Below the pieces are notes generated by a model. The model was not told the origin of the DNA, made no database searches, and worked only from the letters and a program-made list of their open reading frames with translations. This document shows, piece by piece, positions 5,365-5,515 of a DNA stretch of 5,515 nt. This stretch comes from an uncultured Bacteroidales bacterium. Lineage in GTDB: Bacteria > Bacteroidota > Bacteroidia > Bacteroidales > UBA932. Every line of letters begins with the position of its first letter. Position 1 is the stretch's first letter. The stretch spans positions 1 through 5,515 of the forward strand of contig CALEJC010000235.1 in NCBI GenBank assembly GCA_937898205.1. The letters run 5' to 3'. Both the position numbers and the translations under genes were made by a program.

Positions 5365-5515
5365 ATGCCTGAAGAGAAGAAGCAGTGGTTTGCGATGCGA
5401 GCCTACAAAAAAGAGAAACAAGCGGAAGAAGCCATCGCTGCTTTTGCACCTCTTGAGTGCTTTGTGGCAAAGCAGTTTGTGCTCCGCACCTACCACGGCA
5501 AGAAACACAGGGTGG
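5365..5515 (+). CDS. UpxY-like (NusG-family) transcription antiterminator, N-terminal part, cut by the window edge
   Basis: Fifty codons are open from the ATG at 5365 to the window end. The visible protein carries QWFAMRAYKKEKQAEE (7-22), then LECFVAKQFVLRTYHGKKHR (30-49). This is the pattern of the NusG N-terminal domain as found in Bacteroidales UpxY proteins: W-[YF]-A-M-R-x-Y-x-x-E at the start, then ECF-x-P-like strand, then V-R-T-Y-x-G-K-K-x-R. These proteins bind RNA polymerase and suppress premature termination in one capsular polysaccharide operon, normally the operon they begin. The start is bounded by an in-frame TGA at 5353-5355; a GTG at 5362, directly before the ATG, is the only alternative. 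The dehydratase gene upstream fits a polysaccharide locus. The C-terminal part (KOW domain if present) is not visible, so another NusG paralogue such as LoaP cannot be fully excluded. Confidence 0.78.
   Translation, partial: MPEEKKQWFAMRAYKKEKQAEEAIAAFAPLECFVAKQFVLRTYHGKKHRV

Noticed and set aside
5281..5508. Minus-strand open frame of 75 codons at the right edge
   Set aside because: It lies opposite the upxY-like start and its leader hairpins, with no motif; the plus-strand frame from 5365 carries clear NusG/UpxY residues.

Overview
The window looks like chromosomal DNA from a member of the Bacteroidales. Three things point there. Perfect TAnnTTTG boxes (the Bacteroidetes -7 promoter element) lie just ahead of the genes. 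There are no recognisable Shine-Dalgarno sequences, and starts are preceded by A/T-rich DNA. The right edge carries the start of an UpxY-type (NusG-like) antiterminator, a hallmark of Bacteroidales capsule loci. Base composition looks roughly balanced by eye (not counted), so a moderate-GC lineage is possible. I cannot name a genus.

Left to right: a minus-strand fragment of a DUF1963/YwqG-family gene (1-212) diverges from sdaA (300-1523), a single-chain iron-sulfur L-serine dehydratase. Fourteen bases after sdaA comes a Na/Pi-cotransporter-family membrane protein with a C-terminal PhoU-like domain (1538-3214), probably in the same transcript. A strong GC-rich hairpin (about 3234-3277) closes this unit. 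A fresh promoter abutting the hairpin (TTG at 3270, TAACTTTG at 3293) serves a membrane-anchored nucleotide-sugar 4,6-dehydratase of the CapD/WbpM/PglF type (3338-5257). A second long hairpin begins one base after its stop codon. A structured segment of about 100 bases follows, and at 5365 the upxY-like gene starts and runs off the right edge.

Functionally, the left half is housekeeping: serine catabolism to pyruvate and ammonia, and phosphate or other anion movement. The right half looks like the entry to a surface-polysaccharide locus. The dehydratase would make a UDP-4-keto-6-deoxy sugar precursor, and the UpxY-like protein would let RNA polymerase read through a long polysaccharide operon starting at or just beyond the window edge.

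The part most worth a second look is the 5258-5364 junction. It holds a terminator-like hairpin with a -7 box embedded in its right arm, a second 12-bp hairpin in the upxY leader, and a nine-base sequence (CAAGATAGT) present on both sides of its own inverted copy. The shared arm could therefore form two mutually exclusive stems, an attenuator-like layout. No clearly new protein system is visible. No mobile element, CRISPR array, tRNA or rRNA was found.
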